Shown piece by piece: positions 18,425-26,730 of a stretch of DNA of 64,000 nucleotides; the stretch's first letter is position 1, and the number at the start of each line of letters is the position of its first letter. Under the pieces are notes generated by a model. That model was not told where the DNA came from. It saw only the letters and a list, made by a program, of their open reading frames with translations, and did no database searches. This DNA is from CAMLJR01 sp964631955 (GTDB lineage: Bacteria; Pseudomonadota; Gammaproteobacteria; Pseudomonadales; CAMLJR01): assembly GCA_964631955.1 (NCBI GenBank), contig CAZWBA010000001.1, positions 248,001 to 312,000 of the forward strand, written 5' to 3'. The position numbers and the translations under genes are program-made.

Positions 18425-20623
18425 TCATGTGGCCGAACGCCTGTCGGTTTTACTGCCGTGTTGTTCCATCACATAGCGTTTCAGCCAGCGTTCCATATCG
18501 GTGGCACTGAGCGGCTTGCACACGAGATAGCCCTGCACTTCGTCGCAGCCCAGATCAGTGATGATTTGCAGCTCGCTTTCCGATTCCACACCTTCGGCAA
18601 TCACTTTCATATTGAGACGATGCGACAGCGTGGAAACGGCAGTGACGATGGCAGCCTGCTCGGATTCATAAGCGATATTGCTGACGAAACAGCGATCGAT
18701 TTTGAGCGTGTCGATGGGGAAATGCGTCAGATAACTCAGCGACGAATATCCCGTGCCGAAATCATCGAGCGCAATCGAAATACCGTGCGTGCGCAGTTTT
18801 TCGATCACCGCGTGTGCGCGCGGATCGCTCATCAATACGCTTTCGGTAATTTCCAGCTGCAGGTTTTCCGGCGGCAGACCCGACTGCTCCAGCACCGTCA
18901 ATACGCGCTCCGCGAGATGTGGATCGCGAAACTGACGTGCCGAAATATTCACGGCAATGCGTCCCGTGATCAGCCGCTGATCGAGCCACTGACGAAACTG
19001 ATAGCAGGCCGTTTGCAGCACGGCGCGTCCGATCTCGACAATCTGACCGGTTTCTTCGGCGACATTGATGAATTCCTGGGGCGAAACCTGACCGCGCAAA
19101 GGATGCTGCCACCGAATCAGCGCTTCGAACCCCGTCACTTCGCCGTCGCGCACCGCGATTTTCGGCTGATAGTAGACAACGAATTCACCGCGCCGCAGCG
19201 CGTTGCGCATGTCACTCTGTATCGACATCTGCGCGGCGACCTGCGTGACCAGATCGCCGTGATATTCGCGCACATCCGCGCGCGCCTCGCGTTTTGCCTC
19301 ACGCAATGCCATATCGGCCTGCTGCAATAACATTTCCGCGGGGCAGTTCGCATCATGCGAACAGCTGAAGCCCAGACTCGCCGTCACGAAAATTTCCTGA
19401 CCGCGATATAAAAATGCCTGCTGGAATTGTTGTCGCACCAGCTGTGCCATCGCGTAGGCCGCCTGACGCACATCATCGCCCGTGATAATCAGGGCGAAGG
19501 TGTCAGCACCGAGTCGTCCGACCATTTCGCTGCCGAAATCGCCGCTGATATCGATTGTTAGAGAAAGCTTTTCCAGCATCGATTGCGACGATGGTGTCTC
19601 CACCAGACGCGCCAGGCGCATCGCCACCTGCCGCAATACCGCGTCGCCCGCACCGTGTCCCATCGCATTATTGACGCGACTGAACAAATCGAGATCGATG
19701 CAGATCAATGCGACGCGACACCCTGCAAGATGCGCGCGCGGAATTTCCTGATCGAGAATCAATTCGAGCAGCGAACGATTCGGCAAACCCGTGAGACGAT
19801 CGAAATATGCCAGCCGCAAAACTTCACGCTCGCTTTCCTTGCGCGCAGAAATATCGATGCTAATGCCGAGCAGATGGCGCGTGGCATCCTCATCCGGCAC
19901 GACCGCCAGATGCATTTCCATGACGCGCTCGCTGCCGTCGGCAAATTGCACACGATGCTCGACGCGCCCGACTTCCTCGCGCTCGATCGCGGCAGCAATG
20001 GCCTCTTCGAGCGCAGGGCGATCGTCGGGGTGCACCACATCCAGAATGCAGCGAAAATCGCTGACGCCTTTTTGCGGCATGATGCTGTAAAGCTGATACA
20101 GCTCGTCCGATATCGACACACGATTTTTATCGATATTGAATTCCCAGTGTCCGAGTTTCGCAATGCGTTGCGCGGTCGCCAGCGATTTCCGGCTCAAACG
20201 CAATTCCTCGAACAGCGAATTGGCGCGCAATAGATAACGGATGCGATGCACGAGCAGCGCGTGATTGATGGGCTTGGTAATGAAATCGGTGGCGCCGGCT
20301 TCATAGGCGCGATCGATCGATGCGACATCGTCGAGACCGGTCAGCATGACCACGGGAATGAAACGCGAACGCGGCTGTGTCTGCAAATGCGCGCAGACAT
20401 CGAAACCATCGATATCGGGAAGCAATGCATCGAGAAGAATGAGATCGGGTTCGGCGGTGGTGGCTTCGCGAATGGCGGCTTCACCGCAATCGACATCGAT
20501 AACGACAAAATCCGCGAGACTCAGAATGCGGGTAATGAGCGCCCGCTCCACCGGATTATCCTCAACGACCAGGATAACGGGCGCGCTATCGCCTGGAGCT
20601 TTAGCATTTGCCGATGACAACAT
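18425..20623 (-). CDS. REC-PAS-GGDEF(degenerate)-EAL response regulator
   Basis: About 732 residues: receiver domain (LILLDALLPDIDGFD with the phospho-Asp, FITKP Lys), PAS/PAC domain (HWEFNIDKN to LLGISIDISARK), GGDEF-type domain and EAL domain. The cyclase motif is GRLGADTFALI, so GADTF replaces GGDEF and cyclase activity is unlikely. The EAL domain keeps the key residues (FEALIRW, NISARQF, ITESV, LDDFGTGYSSL, KIDR, VIAEGVE), so c-di-GMP hydrolysis is expected. Start choice is uncertain (20665, 20641 or 20623); 20623 has an AAAGGG site nine bases upstream, and longer versions run into a repeat. It lies between fliS and fleQ, which suggests adjustment of c-di-GMP near FleQ. Confidence 0.88.
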   Translation of the reverse strand: MLSSANAKAPGDSAPVILVVEDNPVERALITRILSLADFVVIDVDCGEAAIREATTAEPDLILLDALLPDIDGFDVCAHLQTQPRSRFIPVVMLTGLDDVASIDRAYEAGATDFITKPINHALLVHRIRYLLRANSLFEELRLSRKSLATAQRIAKLGHWEFNIDKNRVSISDELYQLYSIMPQKGVSDFRCILDVVHPDDRPALEEAIAAAIEREEVGRVEHRVQFADGSERVMEMHLAVVPDEDATRHLLGISIDISARKESEREVLRLAYFDRLTGLPNRSLLELILDQEIPRAHLAGCRVALICIDLDLFSRVNNAMGHGAGDAVLRQVAMRLARLVETPSSQSMLEKLSLTIDISGDFGSEMVGRLGADTFALIITGDDVRQAAYAMAQLVRQQFQQAFLYRGQEIFVTASLGFSCSHDANCPAEMLLQQADMALREAKREARADVREYHGDLVTQVAAQMSIQSDMRNALRRGEFVVYYQPKIAVRDGEVTGFEALIRWQHPLRGQVSPQEFINVAEETGQIVEIGRAVLQTACYQFRQWLDQRLITGRIAVNISARQFRDPHLAERVLTVLEQSGLPPENLQLEITESVLMSDPRAHAVIEKLRTHGISIALDDFGTGYSSLSYLTHFPIDTLKIDRCFVSNIAYESEQAAIVTAVSTLSHRLNMKVIAEGVESESELQIITDLGCDEVQGYLVCKPLSATDMERWLKRYVMEQHGSKTDRRSAT

Positions 20624-20701
20624 CTTTGCCATCCCTTTCATACGATGCCCGACTAATTCGGACATTACGACGCTGCACAACCTGGAGCACGGCCTGACTT
20701 C

Positions 20702-20732
20702 GTCACTCCCGTGAAGACGGGAGTCCAATGAC
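20702..20732. repeat. Short hairpin repeat, relative of the element at 530-598
   Basis: ACTCCCGT-GAAG-ACGGGAGT forms a strong hairpin flanked by GTC/GAC. It sits at the 3' end of fliS and upstream of the GGDEF-EAL gene. It may end fliS transcription; no T-run follows on the minus strand. Confidence 0.55.
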
Positions 20733-20733
20733 C

Positions 20734-21123
20734 TTACACGGCTTTTGCTTCGATGCCATCCCAGCCTTCTTTTATTTTGCGCATGAGATCGGCAACTTCA
20801 TCGAGTGCAGCCTCGCTGCCTTTTGCATTGGCTTCGAGCAAACGGCGCTGCATGTAATCGTACAAATCGTCCAGCTGCTGAGGCAGGGGGCTCGGCACGT
20901 CTTTATTGAGACTGCTTTGCAGACCGGCAACGATATTGATGGCCTTGCCGATGGCGAGTCCTTTCGCGGCGGTATCGCCGCGCCGCAATGCGCCCTTGCC
21001 TTCGGCAATGCGCTGCAGACAGCCCTGCATCAGCATTTGAATCAGTTTATGGGGAGACGCGCCTTCTGCTACCGCGGCGGTTTTGATCTGTTGATACTGG
21101 GACAGGGCGTTGTGGCGAACCAT
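20734..21123 (-). CDS. fliS: Flagellin export chaperone FliS
   Basis: The 129-residue FliS binds the C-terminal helix of flagellin and stops it polymerising in the cytoplasm before export. Family features are the N-terminal ALSQYQQIKTAAVAEGASPHKLIQMLMQGCLQRI and the later LPQQLDDLYDYMQRRLLEAN. The start is supported by a GGAGGAA site. In most relatives fliS follows fliD; here it is on the opposite strand, divergent from its client fliC with 360 bases between, so it must have its own promoter. I could not find a clear sigma-28 or sigma-54 site for it. Confidence 0.93.
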   Translation of the reverse strand: MVRHNALSQYQQIKTAAVAEGASPHKLIQMLMQGCLQRIAEGKGALRRGDTAAKGLAIGKAINIVAGLQSSLNKDVPSPLPQQLDDLYDYMQRRLLEANAKGSEAALDEVADLMRKIKEGWDGIEAKAV

Positions 21124-21210
21124 ACAAAAATTCCTCCGCGATCGCAGCCTGGCAAGCTGCCGCGATATGTGTGTCAGTATAGGCTGTGGTTATCCGGGCA
21201 AAATTACACG

Positions 21211-21229
21211 TACGTCATTTTCTGACGTA
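21211..21229. promoter_or_regulatory. Perfect palindrome between fliS and fliC
   Basis: TACGTCA-TTTTC-TGACGTA is a 7-bp perfect inverted repeat in the fliS/fliC divergent region. It contains GTCA-N5-TGAC, one base shorter than a FleQ box. It is 82 bases upstream of the fliS start and about 150 upstream of the fliC sigma-28 promoter. A regulator site is plausible; which protein binds is unknown. Confidence 0.35.
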
Positions 21230-21364
21230 ATAGATAGCGACCGACTTGCGAAGAACTTAAGCCCCTGATTGCAAAAGTTGCATTTTATGGGCGATGTACC
21301 CCACCTATTACCTCACTGTCCTTTTTTCCTCAAAACCATAACGATTCAATCTAAATAAAAAAGT

Positions 21365-21391
21365 TAAAGCTTTGGAAAAAGGCGCCGATAC
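21365..21391 (+). promoter_or_regulatory. Sigma-28 (FliA) promoter for fliC
   Basis: TAAA (21365-21368), 15 bases, then GCCGATAC (21384-21391) matches the FliA consensus TAAA-N15-GCCGATAA with one mismatch. The predicted start near 21399 gives an 85-base leader before fliC. Confidence 0.9.
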
Positions 21392-21483
21392 GATTGCTGA
21401 CACAGTCATAAATGCGGCGTCACCGGCGCCGAGTTCTGATCACAAGCTCAAGTCACAGTGACCTGAGCATGAGGAGAAACAAA

Positions 21484-22962
21484 ATGGCACAAACAGTTAA
21501 CACTAACCTCTCGTCACTCAATGCCCAACGCAACCTGAACAAATCGCAAGGCGCATTGTCGACTTCGCTGCAACGCTTGTCCTCTGGTCTGCGTATCAAC
21601 AGCGCGAAAGACGACGCTGCCGGCCTCGCGATTTCGAACAAATTTACCTCGCAGATTCGCGGTCTGAACCAGGCAGCGCGTAACGCGAACGACGGTATCT
21701 CCGTATCGCAAACCGCTGAAGGCGCACTCGAAGAATCGACCAACGCGATGCAGCGTATCCGCGAACTGGCGATCCAGTCCGCCAACGGCTCCAACGGCGC
21801 AAGTGAACGCGCAGCGCTGCAACAGGAAGTCAGCCAGCTGATCTCTGAAGTTAACCGTATCGCTGACACCACTGCGTTCGGTGGCCGCAAACTGCTCGAC
21901 GGCAGCTTCGGTAGCTCCAGCTTCCAGGTAGGTTCTGGCTCGTTCGAAACCATCAACGTATCGATCGGTTCGTATCGCGCAGACGTTATCGGCAACCAAA
22001 CCCGTAGCCTGGCAGGTACTGCTGCCGGTACTGGTCTTGGCCAATTGACTGCAGCAGCTGCCACCACCGCTGGTGCTAACAACGTTGCCGGTACCATCAC
22101 CATTACCAGCCCGAGTGGCACCAGCGGTGCTGTTTCGTTAGCCGGTCTGAGTGCCTTCAACGGTGCAGCCGCTATCAACGCCACCAGCAGCACCACAGGT
22201 GTAACCGCTGACGCGCGTACGGTTATCGGCTTGAGTGCTATCACCGCCGGCAACCTGTCGTTCACCCTGCAGGGCTCTAACAGCTCGGCGGTAACGATCT
22301 CTGCCGCCGTTAGCTCGGCGACCGATCTTTCCTCTCTGGCTGCGGCGATCAACAACCAGGCAGGTAGCACGGGCATCACTGCTGAATTAAGCAGCGGCTC
22401 GGTAAAACTGATCAGCGAGCGCGGTGACGACATCGTTATCAACAACTACACCAACGCTGCTACCACCATGACCGTTACCCAGTACAACTACGACGGCACC
22501 ACGGCTGGCAACACTGCGACATTGACCTCGGCTGGCACCAATTCGACCCGTGCAATGGGTCAAATCAAGCTGAACAGCGCTAACGCCTTCAGCAGCACTG
22601 CAAGCGACGCGGCCATCGCAGCAACTGCAGCAACTGCCAGCTCGCTCGAGCAAGTCGCTCAGATCGATATCTCCACCGCGATCGGCGCGCAAAAAGCTCT
22701 GGCTGTAATCGACTCCGCTGTTAGCTTCGTGGATAGTGGCCGTGCAGCTCTCGGTGCTGTGCAGAACCGTCTCGAGTCGACGATTGCCAACCTCGGCAAT
22801 ATCTCCGAGAACGTATCGGCAGCGCGTTCGCGTATCACTGACGCTGACTTCGCGGCTGAAACGGCAAGCCTGAGCAAAAACCAGATCCTGCAACAAGCCG
22901 GTATCTCGGTTCTGTCGCAAGCCAACAGCTTGCCGCAACAAGTGCTCTCGCTGCTGCAATAA
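21484..22962 (+). CDS. fliC: Flagellin
   Basis: The 492-residue flagellin is the filament subunit, exported through the flagellum. The N-terminal D0/D1 region (MAQTVNTNLSSLNAQRNLNK, LRINSAKDDAAGLAIS) and C-terminal D1/D0 region (LSKNQILQQAGISVLSQANS) are canonical. The central part (about 175-400) is Ala/Ser/Thr-rich and variable and includes a flagellin-IN-like motif region. It ends VLSLLQ as usual. The start has a GAGGAGAAAC ribosome-binding site; the frame's upstream extension to 21412 is spurious. It is driven by a sigma-28 promoter, ended by a strong hairpin terminator, and is the only flagellin gene in the window. Confidence 0.97.
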   Translation: MAQTVNTNLSSLNAQRNLNKSQGALSTSLQRLSSGLRINSAKDDAAGLAISNKFTSQIRGLNQAARNANDGISVSQTAEGALEESTNAMQRIRELAIQSANGSNGASERAALQQEVSQLISEVNRIADTTAFGGRKLLDGSFGSSSFQVGSGSFETINVSIGSYRADVIGNQTRSLAGTAAGTGLGQLTAAAATTAGANNVAGTITITSPSGTSGAVSLAGLSAFNGAAAINATSSTTGVTADARTVIGLSAITAGNLSFTLQGSNSSAVTISAAVSSATDLSSLAAAINNQAGSTGITAELSSGSVKLISERGDDIVINNYTNAATTMTVTQYNYDGTTAGNTATLTSAGTNSTRAMGQIKLNSANAFSSTASDAAIAATAATASSLEQVAQIDISTAIGAQKALAVIDSAVSFVDSGRAALGAVQNRLESTIANLGNISENVSAARSRITDADFAAETASLSKNQILQQAGISVLSQANSLPQQVLSLLQ

Positions 22963-22973
22963 GCGATCGGTAA

Positions 22974-23002
22974 GGTGCCGGCACGATGCCGGCACCTGTT
23001 TT
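22974..23002 (+). terminator. Rho-independent terminator after fliC
   Basis: GGTGCCGGCA-CGA-TGCCGGCACC is a perfect 10-bp stem followed by TGTTTT, 12 bases after the fliC stop. It isolates the highly expressed flagellin message from flaG. Confidence 0.88.
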
Positions 23003-23044
23003 AACCAGAGCGCTGGGACGTGAAGATTTTAGGAAGGATTAGCC

Positions 23045-23422
23045 ATGATTAACGATGTAGTTAAAAATGGTTACTCGTCGCCAACACCGGTGCGGGAAAC
23101 CGCTTCGGTGCCGTTGCCATCCGTGGCAAGCCGGCCCGTTAGCGCAAGCGCCGAGACTGTTCCGCAGAATGCGGTTACGCAAAAACCGCAACCCGATTCT
23201 GCGCAGCTGAGAGAAGCTGTCAGCAAGTTGAACGATTACACGCAAAGCATCAGCCGCAAGTTATCGTTCAGCATCGAAGAGTCTACTGGCCGTACCGTCA
23301 TCAAGGTGTACGACGCGGAAACCGACGAGCTGATTCGTCAAATTCCACCCGAGGAAACCCTGCATCTCGCGGAAGTCATACAGGAACAGGGCAACAACCT
23401 GTTCATTCGCGAACGCACGTAA
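23045..23422 (+). CDS. flaG: Flagellar protein FlaG
   Basis: The 125-residue product has the FlaG C-terminal domain: VSKLNDYTQSISRKLSFSIEESTGRTVIKVYDAETDELIRQIPPEE (residues about 60-105). The N-terminal half is Pro/Ala/Ser-rich and disordered. FlaG sits between flagellin and fliD in polar flagellar clusters and influences filament length. It starts after AGGAAGGATTAGCC and has its own terminator downstream. The distance after the fliC terminator means expression is by read-through or its own promoter. Confidence 0.92.
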   Translation: MINDVVKNGYSSPTPVRETASVPLPSVASRPVSASAETVPQNAVTQKPQPDSAQLREAVSKLNDYTQSISRKLSFSIEESTGRTVIKVYDAETDELIRQIPPEETLHLAEVIQEQGNNLFIRERT

Positions 23423-23437
23423 TTTCTCCTATACAGT

Positions 23438-23461
23438 GCCGGTGCCAACCACCGGCTTTTT
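23438..23461 (+). terminator. Rho-independent terminator after flaG
   Basis: GCCGGTG-CCAAC-CACCGGC followed by five T, 16 bases after the flaG stop. It separates flaG from the sigma-54-driven fliD unit. Confidence 0.88.
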
Positions 23462-23495
23462 CGTCCACCCAGTTCAACATAGTGGACTCTGAATA

Positions 23496-23512
23496 CTGGC
23501 ACAACGCGTGCA
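23496..23512 (+). promoter_or_regulatory. Sigma-54 promoter for fliD
   Basis: CTGGCACAACGCGTGCA matches the -24 (CTGGCAC) and -12 (GTGCA) elements with correct spacing, about 71 bases before the fliD start. fliD is sigma-54 dependent in pseudomonads and vibrios. Confidence 0.82.
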
Positions 23513-23582
23513 CTCATCGCCCTTAACACGTAACCGGGCTACACTTTCGTCAACGCGTTGACACACATCGATAGGTATCGGT

Positions 23583-24995
23583 ATGGCCATCACCTCCGTC
23601 GGCACAGGCTCTAATCTCGGTCTCGAAGATCTGCTCACACAGATTGTCAATGCCGAAAGAACGCCTGCCGAAACCCGCATCAAGGCTAAACAAACCACTA
23701 TCAATGCCAATATTTCGGCACTCGGTGCGCTTAAATCCACGATATCCGATCTGCAGGCATCGTTAGCGAAATTAAAGTCACCCTCGTTTTTCAATGCCCG
23801 CAGTGCCGTGGCGGGAGACACGTCGGTCATCTCGGCCACCGCGACTTCATCAGCCAACCCCGGCGCTTACGCCATCGAAGTGATCGATATGGCGAAAGCG
23901 CATAAAGTCGCTTCGACCGATTTCGCAACCGCCGCCACCACCGTGGGCAGCGGCACATTGAATATCACCCTGGGAACATCCAGTTTCGATGTCACCATTA
24001 CCGCCGGCGAAAACGATACGCTCGCCGGTATTCGCGATGCGATCAACAACGCATCCGGCAATGGCGGCAATGTGCAGGCCAGCATTCTCACCGTCAGCGA
24101 TGGCCTCGGCGGAACCGCGTCGAAGCTGGTTTTGACATCGGCGAAGAGCGGCGCGAGCAATGCGATCAGCGTGGCCGTTACTGCAGACGCCGATGGCGTC
24201 GACAACGACAATGCGGGACTGTCTCAATTAATTTCCGCCAATCTTTCGCAGATCGACCCCGCGCAGGACGCAAAAATCACGATCGATGGTTTTGCCGCCA
24301 CCAGCAGCACGAATCAATTCACCAACGCCATTGAAGGCGTGACCATCAATGTGCTGAAAGAAGATCCGAATGATGTCGCGCTGCCATCGTCATTGACGGT
24401 CGCGACCGATAAAACCGGCGTTAAAACGGGGATCGAAAATTTCGTCGCCAATTACAACGCGCTGGTGACGATTTTCAACACACTCACCAATTACGATCCC
24501 AGCACGCAAACGCGCGGACTTTTGAGCGGCGACAGCAGCGTCAGCGTGATGGAAGCGCAGATTCGCCGCATCATGAAAGACGTTGTCAGCGGCGGCGCCG
24601 ATGGGCTCAGCTCGCTCGCCGATATCGGCATCAGCACCAATCGCAACGGCTCGATTGCGCTCGACGATCTGAAATTGAGTAACGCGCTGAGCACAAGATT
24701 CGACGATTTCGACGAGTTGTTTACCGGCGATAACGGCATTGCGACGCGACTCGATAAACTGGCCACGCAGTTGTTGGGGTCTGGCGGCGTGTTTGCAACA
24801 CGCGAATCCTCGCTCAACGAGCAAATGTCAAAAACACAGGATCAGCAAACTGCTCTCGCTGTTCGTCTGGAAAAACTTGAAGCGCGTTATCGTGCGCAGT
24901 TTTCCGCGCTCGACATTCTTATCAGCCAGCTGAATCAAACCAGCAGCTTTTTAACGCAACAACTTGAATCGCTCAATTTCAGTAACAAGAAATAA
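23583..24995 (+). CDS. fliD: Flagellar filament cap protein FliD (HAP2)
   Basis: The 470-residue filament cap promotes flagellin insertion at the growing tip. The N-terminal FliD_N region (MAITSVGTGSNLGLEDLLTQ, then an ATSSANPGAYAIEVIDMAKA block) and C-terminal FliD_C region (GLSSLADIGISTNRNGSIALDD; closing coiled region LEKLEARYRAQFSALDILISQL) are present, with the usual N- and C-terminal heptads. Length is ordinary for gammaproteobacterial FliD. It is transcribed from a sigma-54-type promoter and followed 13 bases later by a small FliT-like gene. fliS, normally next, is elsewhere in this cluster. Confidence 0.96.
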   Translation: MAITSVGTGSNLGLEDLLTQIVNAERTPAETRIKAKQTTINANISALGALKSTISDLQASLAKLKSPSFFNARSAVAGDTSVISATATSSANPGAYAIEVIDMAKAHKVASTDFATAATTVGSGTLNITLGTSSFDVTITAGENDTLAGIRDAINNASGNGGNVQASILTVSDGLGGTASKLVLTSAKSGASNAISVAVTADADGVDNDNAGLSQLISANLSQIDPAQDAKITIDGFAATSSTNQFTNAIEGVTINVLKEDPNDVALPSSLTVATDKTGVKTGIENFVANYNALVTIFNTLTNYDPSTQTRGLLSGDSSVSVMEAQIRRIMKDVVSGGADGLSSLADIGISTNRNGSIALDDLKLSNALSTRFDDFDELFTGDNGIATRLDKLATQLLGSGGVFATRESSLNEQMSKTQDQQTALAVRLEKLEARYRAQFSALDILISQLNQTSSFLTQQLESLNFSNKK

Positions 24996-25008
24996 TTGAG
25001 TGGCTGGA

Positions 25009-25338
25009 ATGAACAGAATGTTTAATGACATGCGTGCGATAGAAACAAGCTGGCAGGATATCGAAGCGATGAATCAATCGTTGCACGCCGCCGCCAATGC
25101 CGAAGAATGGCAGGAAGTGGTCGAGCGCGCGGCTACGCGCCATCAACGGCTGCTCGTTCATTTCGAACATTTCCCCGTCGGCCCCAAATATGCGGAGTTT
25201 TATCAGAATCGTCTAACGGAAATGCTGAGCGGTGAACGCCAGTTGCAGGCGCTCGCCGATAATGCCCGCAGACGCGTGATGAGCGATGGTGTGGTCATCA
25301 ATAAAAATCGCCGCGCTGTAAATTCTTATCTTTCGTAG
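25009..25338 (+). CDS. Small helical protein downstream of fliD, FliT-like
   Basis: The 109-residue, wholly alpha-helical and charged product has no signal or membrane segment. Its place (directly after fliD) and size fit FliT, the FliD export chaperone, and related small proteins of polar flagellar clusters. Sequence similarity to enteric FliT is not obvious by eye, so the name is not assigned. The start could be the GTG at 25000 or ATG at 25009. The stop codon (TAG 25336-25338) lies inside the first arm of a dispersed repeat, so the C-terminus may have been reset when the repeat arrived. Confidence 0.65.
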   Translation: MNRMFNDMRAIETSWQDIEAMNQSLHAAANAEEWQEVVERAATRHQRLLVHFEHFPVGPKYAEFYQNRLTEMLSGERQLQALADNARRRVMSDGVVINKNRRAVNSYLS

Positions 25339-25420
25339 GGGCGGACCTATGTGTCCGCCCTTCTTCTGCCTACCCTTTTCAATCGCATAAAAAAGGGCGA
25401 ACACATGGGTTCGCCCTTAC
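25335..25420. repeat. Dispersed inverted repeat, GTAGGGGCGGACC family (copy 2)
   Basis: Arms at 25335-25360 (GTAGGGGCGGACC then GTGTCCGCCC) and 25395-25420 (GGGCGAAC then GTTCGCCCTTAC) are themselves partly palindromic and inverted to one another. It lies between the converging FliT-like gene and flgL and may act as a two-way transcription stop. Confidence 0.75.
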
Positions 25421-25457
25421 GAAAAAACCGAAAGAAATAAAAAGAATAATCGCGATA

Positions 25458-26705
25458 TCAGCGCAGGAAATCGAACAGCGACAGTCCTGCAATTTTCGCA
25501 AAGCTCTGCTGCGCCGCCTGCAGCACGAAATTTTCCTGCGTCATTTTCGATATCGCTTCGGCGGGATCGACATCGCGTATATCGGCCAATACCTTTTGAT
25601 TGACGAAGTCCGTACCCTCGTGCAACGCGGCGGTGCTATCAAGTGTATTGAGACGCGCACCGACACGCGAACGCACGACGTTGATATTGTCCTCGGCGTT
25701 ATCGAGATTATCGAGCGATTCGCCAATTAAATCCTGCAGGCGCAGCTTATCCGTCGAGCTGTCGCCATAGGCACGCAAACCGTCGACGAGTTTTCCGACC
25801 GTAGCAAAAACACTCTGCGTCGTCGGTGGCGTCAAACTGAAACTATCGCCGACCGCCGGCGCCGTGCCGATCGGATCGCCGGCGATGCGAAATTCCGTGC
25901 CGCCAAACGTGAACGGTTCGTTGGCGGTAAATGTCGCACCGGTGACAACCGTCGCACCGCCGCTATCCACGACGTTGTAGGTGTACTGATCGGGTGCGGT
26001 AAAACCGGTGACGTCGATTTGAAACGTCGCGGTCGGCCCTGTGAACGTCGCATTGAATGCAGCCAGATTGACGACGCGTCCACGCGAAATCGTGGCGGCA
26101 GACGTATTGCCTGCATCAGCGGCTACCGCGACATTCGCCTGCGGGATCGCCATAAAAATTGCGTTGCCGCTGTCGTTGGTGGCGACCTGTGTCGAACTCG
26201 CGATCTGCAAAAAGCGCTGACCGTCATCCCCACGATAGGTGTAATTGTTGCCGACGCGAACGAATGGCTCCTGCTCGCCTTTGTAACCGCCAAAAATATA
26301 TTCGCCAGACGGGCTGCGTGAATTCGCCAATGCACCGAGTTCTTCGAGACGCGTCGCCAGTTCTTCAGCAATGGCCTGGCGTTCGCTGAACGACAGCGCG
26401 CCGTCGCCGGCCTGCACCACTTTTTCGCGGATCAGCGTGAGCACATTGCCGAACGCTTCGAGCTGCGCCTCTTCCATTTCCAGACTGGTGGTCGCGCCAT
26501 CGATATTCTTCTGATATTGCACCGTGCGCGCCTGCTCGCTTTCCAGTTGCAGAATGCGCGCTGCGGCAATCGGATCATCCGACGGCGTCAGCACACGTTT
26601 GCCGGTGGAAATCTGCTGCTGCGTTTTCGTTATTTGAGTCTGCGCATTGAGAATGCCGCTCAAACCGCGCGAAAAAATCTGCGTGAGAGAAATACGATTC
26701 ATCAT
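25458..26705 (-). CDS. flgL: Hook-filament junction protein FlgL (HAP3)
   Basis: The 415-residue protein joins hook and filament with FlgK. Its N-terminus resembles flagellin (MNRISLTQIFSRGLSGILNAQTQITKTQQQISTGKRV, SDDPIAAARILQLE) and its C-terminus ends VLQAAQQSFAKIAGLSLFDFLR. A middle insert (about 170-310) carries the variable domain and a ...GGTEFRIAGDPIG repeat also typical of FlgL. It is the last gene of the flgFGHIJKL unit on the minus strand. Either of two adjacent ATG codons may be the start. Confidence 0.95.
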   Translation of the reverse strand: MMNRISLTQIFSRGLSGILNAQTQITKTQQQISTGKRVLTPSDDPIAAARILQLESEQARTVQYQKNIDGATTSLEMEEAQLEAFGNVLTLIREKVVQAGDGALSFSERQAIAEELATRLEELGALANSRSPSGEYIFGGYKGEQEPFVRVGNNYTYRGDDGQRFLQIASSTQVATNDSGNAIFMAIPQANVAVAADAGNTSAATISRGRVVNLAAFNATFTGPTATFQIDVTGFTAPDQYTYNVVDSGGATVVTGATFTANEPFTFGGTEFRIAGDPIGTAPAVGDSFSLTPPTTQSVFATVGKLVDGLRAYGDSSTDKLRLQDLIGESLDNLDNAEDNINVVRSRVGARLNTLDSTAALHEGTDFVNQKVLADIRDVDPAEAISKMTQENFVLQAAQQSFAKIAGLSLFDFLR

Positions 26706-26730
26706 GATGTTTACCTAAGAGGAAAGTACC

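Noticed and set aside
21211..21229. FleQ box between fliS and fliC
   Set aside because: The centre is five bases rather than six, so it is kept only as an unassigned palindrome.
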